This document shows positions 45,920-58,302 of a stretch of DNA of 64,000 nucleotides, one piece after another. This stretch comes from Malachius bipustulatus (Eukaryota; Arthropoda; Insecta; Coleoptera; Melyridae), in assembly GCA_910589415.1 (NCBI GenBank), contig OU342639.1, positions 10,610,268-10,674,267 of the forward strand. Direction: 5' to 3'. The notes under the pieces are model-generated. The model worked only from the letters and a program-made list of their open reading frames with translations. It ran no database searches and was not told where the DNA came from. Position 1 is the first letter of the stretch; every line of letters starts with the position of its first letter. The translations under genes were made by a program, and so were the position numbers.

Positions 45920-46803
45920 AGCGCTAATTTCCACACCACCCAAGAGGTATAGCGCGTGGCGCGTTTTTTTTAACGTGGTCTCCCCTGAGAGGCCTAATCC
46001 ACTGAGAAACTTTATGATATGCGCTAAAAGTAAACTAAATTATATTATTTGATAATCTTCGTTTCGTGCAAGATTTGACGAAAATGTTCGAACGTTTTTA
46101 CATTAAGTCCGTGTGCCTACGATTAAATATACGCAGACACCCCGACTAAATATGAAACCAATCAACTTGGTGCTTTCATTCTGTTTTCTCACTGTCCCCG
46201 AGATCTGAAAAGTGTAATTGCGAGTTTAAGTATACCCCCACCGAACCAACACAAATAATTGTAAATGAGAATTTCTGAGAATGTTTACAATAGTTTCTTA
46301 AAAAATAGTTGCACTTAACACTAATAAGCACTTAAGACTAAGAATAAATACTCAGAACGTATGAGCTTCTATCGTTCGTCCATCTTCTTTTTACTTTCTT
46401 TTCAAAGTAAGCAGATTTCTCACCAAATACAGCAACTGATGCCAGGCAATACGATTATAAACCACGTAATTGCACAGCTTCACTTGCTGTACCTAATGAA
46501 ACAAACACTCTTAAACTTATTTCCTCTCTTCGTATATAGGAATCCTTCATAGCAGCATTGATGTTTTCTGCGATTCGAAAAAAAATCATTCCGTAAACGC
46601 GGTGGAGGTACAAAAATGTCCAAGAAGAGATGAAATGCAAATGAAAATTTATTCAAAATACAGCCACTTTCATTCATATCTGCAGAGAAGGATAAAAACA
46701 GTTGGAAAAACCGAGAAAAACAAACATTATAGAGCCATGTGATTTAGAAGATTCAAATTTAGATTTTTTCCAATACATGTATAGCTTTTCTAGAATATAG
46801 AAA
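45920..46803 (+). repeat. Half-size unit (cap, hairpin, module 1), copy 2
   Basis: 884 bp with the same order as 42734-43612, including GTAAACGCGGTGGAGGTAC in module 1. Confidence 0.78.
46100..46152. repeat. Hairpin g
   Basis: ACATTAAGTCCGTGTGCC and GACACCCCGACTAAATAT around the standard loop; sister of hairpin e in the same module context. Confidence 0.78.
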
Positions 46804-46975
46804 AGGGGTGATTTCCACACAATCCAAGAGGTATAGATGTTGCCCCCCCCCTCCTTTTTAACGTGGTATCCCGTGACGGAGAAACTCAATAATATGCGCT
46901 TGCAGTAAAATAAATTCTGTTATTTAGTAATCTTCGTCTCCTGGCAAGATTTGACGAAAATGTTCGAACGTTTTT

Positions 46976-47030
46976 ACATTTAGCGCCGGGTTAATACGAT
47001 TAAATATACGCACTAACTCGGACTAAACGT
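46976..47030. repeat. Hairpin h
   Basis: ACATTTAGCGCCGGGTTAA and CTAACTCGGACTAAACGT: inner stem GGGTTA/TAACTC replaces the GTGTG/ACAC of e and g while pairing is kept. Confidence 0.8.
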
Positions 47031-47662
47031 GAAAACAATCAACTCTTAGACTTTGATAATTTTTCTCTTCTCACTGTTCTCGATAGCTGGAAAGAAATGG
47101 AAAGTGAGACTTACAGAATCTAAAATAATGAATTTTATTACAGTGCGAATTCCGAAGCCTGTTTACATTAAGTTCTTTAAAATGTTTACACTCATTACAA
47201 AAATTCCAAAATCTTAGCTCTTTTAAATGAAAACTACATATAATAAAACATTTGGCAACAGTGTCATGTGGTAATGAATCACAATTCTTGTGAGAGGAAT
47301 TGAGAATAACGAAGACTGGGCCGGATGATATTGAGAGTCACCCAATGTGGTATATGGATAGATAGATAGAAGATAACATAGAACAATCTTCATTTGCATG
47401 CACTTCTACATTTCAGATTGTTCCATAACGTGGAAACTATAACTAATCCATGGAGAAACTCAAAAATATCCATTCCTCGCTTGCGCCATGGAGATCATTA
47501 TATAACAATAAACTAAAGAATCTCTAATGAACTAAGAAAGGGCAACATAATAATTATGTTCTCAGATTCACTAATGACTTCACGTAGTTACACGCAGAAT
47601 TAATGCTAAAGTTAATAATCTTCGTTTCCTGGCAAGGTCGGTGAAAAAGTTCAAAATTTTTC

Positions 47663-47716
47663 ACATTTAGTCGGGATCTCTGCGTATATTTAATCGCAGA
47701 GAGCCCTACTAAATGT
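47663..47716. repeat. Hairpin i, inverted copy
   Basis: ACATTTAGTCGGGATCTCTG and CAGAGAGCCCTACTAAATGT enclose CGTATATTTAATCG, the reverse complement of the usual loop. The whole hairpin is the reverse complement of hairpin p, yet both flanks have normal orientation. Confidence 0.85.
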
Positions 47717-48596
47717 GAAAACAATCAACTTGGTGCTTTTATTCTGTTTTCTCACTGTCCACGATGTCTTCTAGATCTAGAAAATTACAGAAGTGCGCTA
47801 ATTTCCACACCACCCAAGAGGTATAGCGCGTGGCGCGTTTTTTTTAACGTGGTCTCCCCTGAGAGGCCTAAATCCACGATGAAATTCAAAGGTAACCTAT
47901 ATACCACCTGAATACGTAAAGGATAAATTTACTTACATATGATTCTTTTCCTCTCAAAAATGATGAAAAGGGTTACATTTGTTCGCAGATCCACTAATGA
48001 CTTCACGATTAGTTAAACGGTGAAATCAAAAGCCGATCTCAAAACAATGTCTCCCTCGCCTCTGGATACTTACTGATAAGTTTCTTCTTGTCTGTTACAG
48101 TCTCGAGATCTGAAAATTAGGAGGCTTAAATACTTAAATGTACTTACCGAATCAACGCAAATAATATTATAATAATAATAATAATATTTCACAGAATTGT
48201 GAAATTTTACAGTAATTAAAAAAAAATACTTTCACTTAAGACTAAGAATAAAAAAATGAGAGGGTATAAACTTCTATTTTCCGTTCATCTTCTTTTTCCT
48301 TTCTTTTCAGAACCAAGTTTGTTACCAACAAAAAAAAGTGCGTACGATTACAAATCACGTTTCACCGAGCCTCACTTGTTGTAGGTATCTAAATCCAGAA
48401 AAACAATATTGGAATAAGATGGGAAGAGACATATGCCTGTTCTGTTTGTCGTAGTCTCCCTCGACAGCACCAAACCTAAATGAAGATTAAATTCAGGAGA
48501 AACTCGAATGATATGTGCGCATGCAGTAAAATAAATTCTCTTGCTCAGTAATCTTCGTTTTCTGACAAGATTTGACGAAAATGTTCGAACGTTTTT

Positions 48597-48651
48597 ACAT
48601 TTAGCGCCGGATTATTACGATTAAATATACGCACTAACTCGGACTAAATGT
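48597..48651. repeat. Hairpin j
   Basis: ACATTTAGCGCCGGATTATT and CACTAACTCGGACTAAATGT around the standard loop; close to hairpin h. Confidence 0.77.
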
Positions 48652-48962
48652 GAAAACAATCAACTCTTAGACTTTGATAATTCTATTCTCTCTTCTCGCT
48701 GTTCTCGATATCTGGAAAGAAATGGAAAGTGAAACTTACTAACAGAATCTAAATTAATAAATTTAATTGCAACGTTTTCACTGGCTACAAAAATTCAAAA
48801 ATCACAGGGGTCATTTGAAAGAAAATTTTAAAACATTGTCAATGCATTGTCACCCTGTCAACATTAAGTGTATTTTTTTTAATAAAAAACGCAGTATTGA
48901 ATACGACATCACTCTTCGAAAATCACCCAAACTCATGAAATGTTCACCGATCCTGACCCCCA

Positions 48963-48989
48963 GATCATGACCCCCAGGGGGTCATGATC
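48963..48989. repeat. Perfect short palindrome
   Basis: GATCATGACCCCC and GGGGGTCATGATC are separated by one A: 13 paired bases on each side. A direct echo, GATCCTGACCCCCAGATC, precedes it. Confidence 0.8.
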
Positions 48990-49025
48990 GGTGGACGTTT
49001 CATTATTTATACATTTACATATATA

Positions 49026-49475
49026 CCGGGTGTCCCATTAGTACAGGATTGTTCTCTGGCAGCTTTACTTTTGAAGTTAGAAAAAAAAAGATGTGACAGA
49101 AAAGTTGTGTGGTTTGAAGAGAATCTACAACCTTAAATAATTTTCAGCTAGACACGGTGGCCCAATATCGCTGTACGCCTTACAACTTTGTTATTAGTAG
49201 GACACCCTATATATTATTACATTTTTAGATTGTCTGAGAACATTCAGTGATAATGGTTTTCACAGTTTGAATTTAAACTGAACTGTAGTCAGAGTTATAA
49301 ACAAGTGAAAATTGCCATTTTTCATTTTCAAAGCAGCTTATACAATGAAAACGGCTCAAGACAGCAGAAAACGGGTTACATGTCCCTTTCTTAATTTTTC
49401 ACCTGGTATCCCATCGTGCGGATGAAATTATTATAGAGGGTGATGAAAATTATCAGGTTTTTCATCACTTGTCAA
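49026..49475. mobile_element. Decayed palindromic MITE P6
   Basis: It begins CCGGGTGTCCCATTAGTAC after TATA and contains the P2/P5 core (ACACCCTATATATTATTAC, GATTGTCTGAGAA). The right arm is lost. Confidence 0.6.
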
Positions 49476-49674
49476 ATATACATCCCTCGCTTGCGTCAGG
49501 GCGATCAATAATAAAAATAAACTACATAATCTCTAATGAAATAAAAAAGGGTTACATAATAATTATGTTCTGAGATTCGCTACAATGACTTTCCGATTAG
49601 TTATACGCAGAAGTAATAATAAGTAAATAATCTTCGTTTCCTGGCAAGATCGGTGAAAAGGTTCGAAAGTTTAT

Positions 49675-49729
49675 ACATTTAGCACCGGCTCTCTACGATT
49701 AAATATACGAAGACAACCGGACTAAATGT
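49675..49729. repeat. Hairpin k
   Basis: ACATTTAGCACCGGCTCTCT and AGACAACCGGACTAAATGT around the standard loop; CCGG pairs with CCGG. Nearly identical to hairpin q. Confidence 0.8.
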
Positions 49730-50728
49730 GAAAACAATCAACTTGGCGCTTTTCTTCTCGCACAGTTATCGATATCTGGAAGAGAATGACTGAAAGAAAA
49801 GTAAAACTTACAGAATCTAAAATATTTGAAATGCGAATGGCGAAGCCTGTTCACATTAATTTCCTTAAAATGTTTTCAGTCACTACAAAAAGTCGAAAAT
49901 CAGAGAAATCTATTTTAAAAGAAAACTTGGCAACAGATGAAACATTTGGCAACAGTGTCATGTGATAATGAGTCATAATTACAAGGACAGGAATTGAGAG
50001 TAACTAAGATTTTGAGAGTCACCCAATGAGGGAACTACTAAGAAGATGTGTTACAAGATGAGATTACACAATTTTCATTAGAACTTCTACATTTTAGATT
50101 TTTCCATAGCGTGGTATGCCCTCTCTCTGACAGACCCAATCAGGGAAAATCTCGAAAGATTCGCCAATACTCGCATTGTCGGAGGGATGATACATTGTCC
50201 ATCTTCAAGAGAGGTGACAAGGAAACTACTTAAAATTGTGGGTTACCCTGCCAGTATCGAGAAATATTGACTCAAAAAAAGCAGTTCAAAATGAAAACAA
50301 ATTTTCGAGTTCTGGCCATGAAAATTACGACAAGTTTGCGTCATGTCAACCCATTTTCACACTGTCAACATTTTTTTGAAAATCAGTGAAATTACATCCA
50401 CGTTAGAACAGATTTTTGTTTTTGAATAGGTTGGGATGAATTTATTTATCGATAAAAAATTAAAAATTAAATTTCATCGATTCAGACTCAGAAGGTATGA
50501 ATTTGGATAAAAACGAAGATAGGAAGTCTTCTAGAATATTACAGAAGAGCGCTAATTTCCACACCACCCAAGAGGTATAGCGCGTGGCGCGTTTTTTTTA
50601 ACGTGGTCTCCCCTGAGAGGCCTAATCCACGGAGAAACTTTATGATATACGCTTGCCGTAAATTTAATTACAATATTTAGTAATGTTCGTTTCCGGACAA
50701 GATTGGACGAAAATGTTCGAAAGTTTCT

Positions 50729-50784
50729 ACATTTAACCCCGACAGATAACGATCAAGTAAACGTAATCCGCCAGGGCTAAATGT
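50729..50784. repeat. Hairpin l, variant loop
   Basis: ACATTTAACCCCGACAGAT and ATCCGCCAGGGCTAAATGT surround CGATCAAGTAAACG, as in hairpin f, but it is followed by module 3 and not module 1. Confidence 0.8.
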
Positions 50785-51426
50785 GAAAACAATCAACTTG
50801 ACGCTTTCATTCTGTTTTCTCACTCTTCTCGATATCTGGAAAGAAATGGAAAATGAAACTTACTTACAGAATCTAAAATAACGAATTTTATTACAATGCA
50901 AATTCCGAAGCCTGTTTACATTAATTTCTTTAAAATGTTTACACTCATTACAAAATTTCAAAAAGTCTTACCTCTTTTAAATGAAAACTACTTACAATAA
51001 AACATATGGCAACAGTGCCATGTGGTAATGAATCACAATTCTTGGGAGAGGAATTGAGAGTAACGTAGAGTGGGCCGGATAATATTGAGAGTCACCCAAT
51101 GTGGTATAGATAGAGAGATAGAAGATGACATAGAACAATCTTCACTTGCATGAACTTCTACATTTTAATTTTAGATTCCTCCATATAATGAGGAAACTAA
51201 CTAATCCATGGAGAAACTCAAAAATATCCGTTCCTCGCTTGCACCAGGGAAATCAATATTGAACATAAACTAAACAATCTCTTACATTAATCTCCCTCTT
51301 TTCTGAAAAGTGATGAAAAGAGTTACATAATCAGATTCACTAGTGACTTCACGATTAGTTATAATTAATACTAAAGTAATAATCTTCGTTTCCTGTCAAG
51401 ATCGGTGAAAAGGTACGAAAGTTTAT

Positions 51427-51481
51427 ACATTTAGCACGACTGTGCACGATCAAGTGTACGTCCACAGCAAGAGCTAAATGT
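51427..51481. repeat. Hairpin m, second variant loop
   Basis: ACATTTAGCACGACTGTG and CACAGCAAGAGCTAAATG surround a CGATCAAGTGTACG loop. CTGTG/CACAG is a stem found in no other copy. Confidence 0.8.
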
Positions 51482-52450
51482 GAAAACAATCAAACTTATG
51501 CTTTTCTTCTAGCACAGTTATCGATATCTGGAAAAGAATGAATTAAAGAAAAGTAAAACTTACCAGAATCTAAAATAATTGAAATGCGAATGGCGAAGCC
51601 TGTTCACATTAATTTCCTTAAAATGTTTTCAGTTGCTACAAAAAGTCGAAAGTCAGAGGAATCTCTTTTAAAAGAAAACTTGGCAACAGATGAAACATTT
51701 GGCAACAGTGTAATGTGATACTGAGTCATACTTACAAGGACAGGAATTGAGAGTAACGAAGATTTTGAGAGTCACCCAATGAGGGAACTAAGAAGGGGTG
51801 TGTTCCAAGATGAGATTACACAATTGTCATTCGAACTTCTACATTTTAGTTTTCTCCATAGCGTGGTATGATTTCCCTCGACAGAACCAATCAGGGAATT
51901 TCTCGAAAGATTCACCAATACTCGCATTGTCGGAGGGATGATACATTGTCCATCTTCAAGAGAAATGACAAGGAAACTACTTACTTAAAATTGTGGGCTA
52001 CACTGCTAGTATCGAGAAATATTGGCTAAAAAAAAAACAGTTCAAAATGAGAAGAAAAAAAACTATTATTTGGTAGGAGGTTTTCGAGATCTGGCCATGA
52101 AAAATTACGACAACTTGATGCGATGTCAACGCATTGTCACACTATCAACTAGTTTTGAAAATCAGTGAAATTCCTTCCACGCTAGAAAAGTTTTTTTGAA
52201 GAGGTGGGATGAACATATTGATCGATAAAAAATTTAAAAAATGAATTTAATAGATTCAGACTCAGAGAAGGTATGAATTTGGATAAAAAAGAAGAGAGGA
52301 AATCTTCTAGAAAATTACAGAAGAGCGCTAATTTCCACACCACCCAAGAGGTATAGCGCGTGACGCGTTTTTTTAACGTGGTCTCCCCTGAGAGGCCTAA
52401 TCCACTGAGAAACTTTGTGATATACGCTAACAGTAAAATAAATTATATTA

Positions 52451-52754
52451 TGTTGTAGACTAATTTGTTGAGGCACAGGGAAACATCGTATTTATACAAC
52501 TATTTTATTCAACTCTAATCTCATAACACTTCGTAGTTTAATACTATTAGAATATATATGAATATATTGAGTAGCAACCCCATTCCCTCACTGTTCTCCT
52601 CGCTCGCGTTGGACACCGTCCGAGCTCGTTCGACGTCTTCCCTCCACGGCTGCTTGCAGACGGTCGGTGGTTCCCCGCTGAAACTCATCGACAGACCACC
52701 GTACTGCCGACGGCGGAAGCAGCCAAGGACAGCTACCGTAGAGGTGGTCCCACA
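52451..52754 (-). repeat. LTR (element 3' copy)
   Basis: TGTTGTAGAC...CCCACA, sharing CTCGCGTTGGACACCGTC and ACGGCTGCTTGCAGACGG with the right LTR. Confidence 0.85.
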
Positions 52755-53007
52755 GTCGACCATCCTGATAAAAAGGCCGTCCTCGGACTTGAAGACGTCG
52801 GAAGGGTAAGCGTCGCACCAGACTGAAGACTATAACAACTGAAAATCAGGGTAATTAATACTTTGATCTTTTGACAGAGTATTCAGAGTAAACCAGGATC
52901 ACACGAGTGATCGAGAAGATAGATACAGATCAGATTTCAGACTTCTAACGTCACAACAGTGATCTTCTGACAAAGCAGACAGGTTAGAAGTAATAATGGT
53001 ACTTACA

Positions 53008-53196
53008 TTACAAGGGTTGGCTTTCAGGATCATTTAAAACAATCCATGGTTTCAGGTTATCTACGGCGATAACTGTTTCAGAGGTTCGAGAACCACGAAA
53101 ATCTGTGTGTACCAGATAACGATCATTTGGAAGAACTTTCTTCACCAGAAACGGGCCCTTGAACTTGTTGTAGTTTTGTGGAATGGCCCGTTGCAA
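53008..53196 (-). pseudogene. Integrase C-terminal remnant of Gypsy element
   Basis: Minus frame reads NKFKGPFLVKKVLPNDRYLV and later VDNLKPW, the GPF/Y-type integrase tail. The integrase catalytic core and RNase H, which should lie between this and the RT remnant, are missing. Confidence 0.8.
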
Positions 53197-53380
53197 GTTT
53201 AGCTGTCCGGGGGACCATAACTAAATCGTTTTCTGGTAGGTTTTGATTTTTCGCTTTGATTAAATAGGCGTTGGGAGCGAGTTTGTGAATTTAAGAGATT
53301 TTTGTTTTGGCGTAAATCGGTGAGGTTTTCATACTCAAGATCAGTAGGGAGACAGAGCTTACAGAATTTTTGCATAGTTG

Positions 53381-54345
53381 TTAATTAATTTTTGACATAA
53401 ACTCGAGAATTACAGGAATTGATAAAGTTGCTTTTTTTTGTCTTATTTGCATCAGGTTGGATTCTATCGTTGGAACTGTCATGACCAAGATATATGACAG
53501 CTTAGGGGAAAAGACGATACACTTAGTTATTTGCAAGGTCAAATTGTATTCCCTTAACAATTGCAAAACTTTTTCCAGTTTTAAGGAGACCCCACTTTGA
53601 GAAGACGACGATGGAATCAAGATATCGTCCAAATAGGGCATGATGTACTTTTTAAATTGTCCGCTTATTGGTATATACTGTTGGACAATGAATGTATAAA
53701 TAAAATAAAAATGACGTGGGGTCACGTAATTCAGATAGAATTTTTGGCAGCATCTGCTGAAAAACAGCAGGAGCATTATACAGACCGAAAATCATACGTA
53801 AAAACTCGTATTTGCCATCCGGAGTAATAAACGCTGTCTTTGCTATTGAATACGCGAGGCCATGGGTACTTGAAAACAACCTGAGTATAAGTGTAAGGTA
53901 ATAAATCTGTTATCATTTAAATTAGAGTTTATCAAGTTGGTCGATACGAGGAAGTGGGAATTTATATTTAACAGTGATTCTATTTAGTTTTCTATAATAA
54001 CATAAACGGAAGTCGCCTCTTTTCTGGGGAACGAGAATATAGGACTAGTTGAGAGGCACGAATTATTTTCACAGAAGAGCTAGCAACAGTAGTTCTATAA
54101 TAGTTTTTATCTATTATTTCTTGCGCTTCAAGACTTTGGCTGGGCCGATATAAAGTATTATAAACAACTGGAACCGACGATACCACATTTATTTCCATGC
54201 GGGCAGCGGATGTGTTGCCCATTTCTCTTAAAGTGGTACCTACACAATTACGATTTGCATTTAATAACTTTAAAACAGCTGGTTTCTGAAAAGGGTAATT
54301 TACTTGGTTATTAGTGATGGGAGGGCGATTCTTTCCATTTTTCAA
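53381..54345 (-). pseudogene. Reverse-transcriptase remnant of Gypsy element
   Basis: Minus-strand frames give, in order, VVYNTLYRPSQSLEAQEIID (RT N-terminal part, 54345-53992), TAFITPDGKYEFLRMIFGL and NAPAVFQQMLPKIL (53879-53770), and MPYLDDILIPSSS (YLDD active site, about 53640). Several frameshifts separate them. Confidence 0.85.
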
Positions 54346-54359
54346 AATGTAATGTGGGG

Positions 54360-57033
54360 TTTTAAAATAAAATTATTCCCTAAAAGGATATCAGCAGGAC
54401 ACATAATAATTATGATCAGGTACCAGTTACCACTACATATTAATTAGATCCTAGATCCGCAGTTGTATTATTGCTGCATGATATTTACTTTACTGATATT
54501 TTGTACATCGATACCAAATATGTAATAATGAAAGAGATTGAATCTGATTTACGTTCTTTTACAATTCTGACAACGTAGTCAAATCATTACGTCCATTAGT
54601 CTTATCATGAAGAAATATTACCTTCACAACTTCACAGTACCTAAGTATTTAAATTACATTCGTCTTCATCACTTAGTAAAATCATTAGGACTCCATTGTT
54701 TACATCCTAATTAATCATTAGTTAATTACAAAATCAAAATAATTGCATAAAACCCATCTTTCAAATCTGAATTTTTATTATTTAGTTTTTTTTACAAAGA
54801 AAAAGCTATAGGTAGGTACTTATAATATAATTTTTCAAAACAAAATTTTTTTTTTTATACTTTATTACAATTCTTAATTCACGGGGCGCGTTATTATTTA
54901 CCACTTTTAAGCATAAGTTATTTCCTGGAAAAATTTCATTGACATGTAAATTGACACTCGGGCATTCGCATCCTTACACATTATTTCCAAACCAACTAAT
55001 TAATATTAATTATTATGATATTCAATATTCCGTGAACCTCCGTTCTTTATTTTATGCTGTGCGGGTAGAAGACTGACTGACTGAAGAAGAGAAATTTGCG
55101 CCTTGCGCGCCAACTTCAGAACTTGTGAACAGAAAATGTGAGACTTTAAAAGAGATAAACTATTAAAATTCAGGGCCTCTTGTTAGGGGCTCTTTGCCTC
55201 TCTCTCACTTGCAATTATTGCACTAGGTTTATATTACCTATTATTTTTAAATAAGTATTAGGTCGATTCTACCAAAGACGGACGTCGAATTTACATATTT
55301 CAATAATATCGCCTCAACTTCATATAGTAATAATTCCCAAATTCGTTGCTAAAATTTACGTAATATCTACTCTCACTTTGATCTTCGTCACGTAAAGTCG
55401 AGGTAAACTTCACGCAATTTAGGTTAGGTGATTTAGATTAGTATACCGTAGAATTGTGTATTACTCATGTTTCGGTTTATTTGGGGGGGGGAGTTACTTA
55501 TTGTGTTTTGTTTTGTAAGTTATTTAATTATCTACTGTATTCATTGGACTTTTTGCCCTTAAGGAGCATTTTTGATTGTTTACCATAGACTTGTTTTCAG
55601 GCAATTATCTTGTAGTTTAAATATTAAAAGAAAAGTTAAGTATAGTAGCGGAAGCTAGACTTCGCCTTTGTATTGAATTGTCTATTGCAATATTAAGTTA
55701 AAATAAAGACACTTTTGTATTAAATTTCATTAAACTATCCAGAGCGGTATAACAGATATTATGAAAAAATTATTTATTTTTAAAAACTTTACCACCCTGT
55801 ATCTCAAAAGTTAAGACTCCTAGGACATATGTTCCTATGAAGTTTTCTTCTTAAAATGGACCCAAAAATCACCCCCTTAAATATTGACATTCAATTAGAA
55901 AACACCCTGTATATCTAAATAATATAGGTACCTAATAAATTACGTCGAATCGCCGCAAATTAAGCCTAAACTGCTACTTGGGTTCAATTCTACTTCAGCT
56001 TACTTCATGCTTTATTCATGCTTCATTTGTATTTTTGTATTTTGTATTTTTGAGGGTGATTAAGTTACTGCGACCTAAAAGATCTATTGTATCCCCTCTA
56101 CTGTGCTTCGCCTGATGTGGAATCCCTTTAGTGAAGCACCCTCTCCAAGTCCGTTTCCTTGAGAAACTTCAGGATTTTGAGAGGATCAAGGTCGGGTAAA
56201 TTCCCTGCCTCTAGCTGGTGGTGGCCCAGAACATTACTTCTTTTGAGTTCAATTCTACTTCAGCTAACTTCATGCTTCATTCATGCTTCATGCTTTTGCT
56301 TTACTTTTACCTATCGAATTCAAAATAAGTCATTTGGACTTTGGAGAGCTCCCCAACTTTAGTCAGGCTTCTTTTCATCCACTCATCATGCAACTCTCAA
56401 CTCACTAGCTAAAAATAGCTGCTTACCTTTAGGAATAATCTCAGAATAATCTTTATTATCTTCTCACAACTCTATATTCAACATGGCAATAGCTGCTTAC
56501 CTTTGGGAATAATCTTCACATCAACTTCGAAAGTTGCAAACTATAATTTTGGTTAATTTTTGTATGCTTTTTCTCATAAAGGACCACTGTTTCACCCCTC
56601 GTTGTGATTTTTCCTTAGCAAACCTGTAATATGCTTCCTCATTTACATACCTGATCTACTTGCTTACCGACACACCAGCTGGATATCAATCCAATACGTT
56701 AATACTTAATACTCAGTGTTTTCTTGCAAGATTTCTTGAGCTTCCTTTTTCCGACAGCTCGTCCAAGTCTTGATCATGTTAAATTTATTTCATCGGACAT
56801 TTGCCAAAATTTACTTTATTTGGTGATTATTGAAATGAGCGGCATGGGTATAGGGCGAAACGGCCTACACCATCGGACAGCCCTTTATTTTTCTTCACTT
56901 TCACCACGAAAAGGCGTTTTTGTGGACATGGTTATACATCAACTGTGATTTGTCTGTATTATAAACACATCGGTACTTCACAGTATTACACCTCAAAATT
57001 CGTTAGTTTTAGGTTCGGACCACTTCTGACAAC
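54360..57033. other. Internal region of the dead LTR element, unassigned
   Basis: No gag or protease is recognisable. AT-rich, with a palindromic-MITE fragment near 55790-55915 (ACCACCCTGTATCTC ... ACACCCTGTATATC) and a partial MITE F from 56822. Confidence 0.5.
56822..56882 (+). mobile_element. MITE family F, one-arm fragment
   Basis: GGTGATTATTGAAATGAGC followed by GGGTATAGGGCGAAACGG matches one arm of 36345-36756, then similarity stops. Confidence 0.7.
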
Positions 57034-57347
57034 TGTTTGTACAAAATTTGTAGAGGCACAGGGAAACACCGTATTTATACAACTATTTTATTCAACTCTA
57101 ATCTCATAACACTTCGTAGTTTAATACTATTAGAATATATAAGAATATATTGAGTAGCAACCCGGAGCGTTCCCATTCCCTCACTGTTCTCTTCGCTCGC
57201 GTTGGACACCGTCCGAGCTCGTTCGACGTCTCCCCTCCACGGCTGCTTGCAGACGGTCGGTGGTTCCCCGCTGAAACTCACCGACAGACCACCGTACTGC
57301 CGACGGCGGAACCAGCCAAGGACAGCTACCGTAGAGGTGATCTCACA
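57034..57347 (-). repeat. LTR (element 5' copy)
   Basis: TGTTTGTACA...TCTCACA. On the minus strand it is followed inward by GTTGTCAGAAGTGGTCC, the place of a primer-binding site. Confidence 0.82.
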
Positions 57348-57403
57348 ATTATTTGGTAATCTTCGTTTCGTGCAAGATTTGACGAAAATGTTCGAACGTT
57401 TTT

Positions 57404-57458
57404 ACATTTAGTACCGTGTTCCTACGATTAAATATACGCAGACACCCGGACTAAATGT
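57404..57458. repeat. Hairpin n
   Basis: ACATTTAGTACCGTGTTCCT and CAGACACCCGGACTAAATGT around the standard loop. It sits just beyond the inserted LTR element. Confidence 0.78.
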
Positions 57459-58132
57459 GAAAACAATCAACTTGGTATGCTTTCATTCTGTTTTCACACT
57501 TTCCACGAGATCTGAAAAGTGTAATTGCGATTTTAAGTATACCCACCGAACCAACACAAATAATTGTAATGAGAATTTCTGAGAATGTTTACAATTGTTT
57601 CTTAAAAAAGAGTTGCACTTAACACTAATAAGCACTTAAGACTAAGAATAAAAAATCAGAACGTATGGGCTTCTCTCGTTCGTCCATCTTCTTTTTACTT
57701 TCTTTTCAAAGTAAGCAGATTTCTCACCAAATACAGCAACTGATGCCAGGCAATACGATTATAAATCACGTAATTGCACAGCTCACTTGCTGAATCTAAT
57801 GAAACAAACACTTTTAAACTTATTTCCTCTCTTCGTATAGTAATCCTTCATTGTAGTGATGTTTCGTGCGATTCGAAGAAAAATCATTTCGTAAACGCGG
57901 TGGAGGTACAAAAATATCCAAGAAAAGATGAAATGCAAATGAAAATTTATCCAAAATACTGTAACTTTCATTCATATCTGCAGAGAAGGATAAAAACAGT
58001 TGGAAAAAAACCGAGAAAAACAAAAATTATAGAGCTATGTGATTTAGAAGATTCAAATGCAGTAAAATAAATTCTGTTATTTAGTCATCTTCGTCTCCTG
58101 GCAAGATTTGACGAAAATGTTCGAACGTTTTC

Positions 58133-58188
58133 ACATTTAATGCCGAATTCAGTACGATTAAATATACGCACTACCCCGGACTAAATGT
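58133..58188. repeat. Hairpin o
   Basis: ACATTTAATGCCGAATTCAG and CACTACCCCGGACTAAATGT around the standard loop; inner pairing is partial. Confidence 0.7.
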
Positions 58189-58302
58189 AAAAACAATCAA
58201 CTCTTACACTTTGATAATTTTATTCTCTCTTCACTGTTCTCGATATCTGGAAAGAAATGGAAAGCGAAACTTACTTACAGAATCTAAAATAATGATGAAT
58301 TT

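Larger units (their letters stand above)
50548..52323 (+). repeat. Higher-order unit copy 2
   Basis: Cap, hairpin l, module 3, hairpin m, module 2, in 1776 bp. Modules match copy 1 closely, but both hairpins carry the ATCAAGT-type loop where copy 1 has ATTAAATATA. Confidence 0.82.
52451..57347 (-). mobile_element. Decayed Gypsy-type LTR retrotransposon in the array
   Basis: LTRs are at 52451-52754 and 57034-57347. The 4 bp duplication ATTA is at 52447-52450 and 57348-57351; joining the flanks restores the array sequence AATTATATTATTTGG. Coding remnants are on the minus strand. The LTRs have diverged (single-base changes and an extra GGAGCGTT in the right one). The internal part is rearranged and carries a partial MITE F at about 56822-56882, so the element is old and dead. 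Confidence 0.9.
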
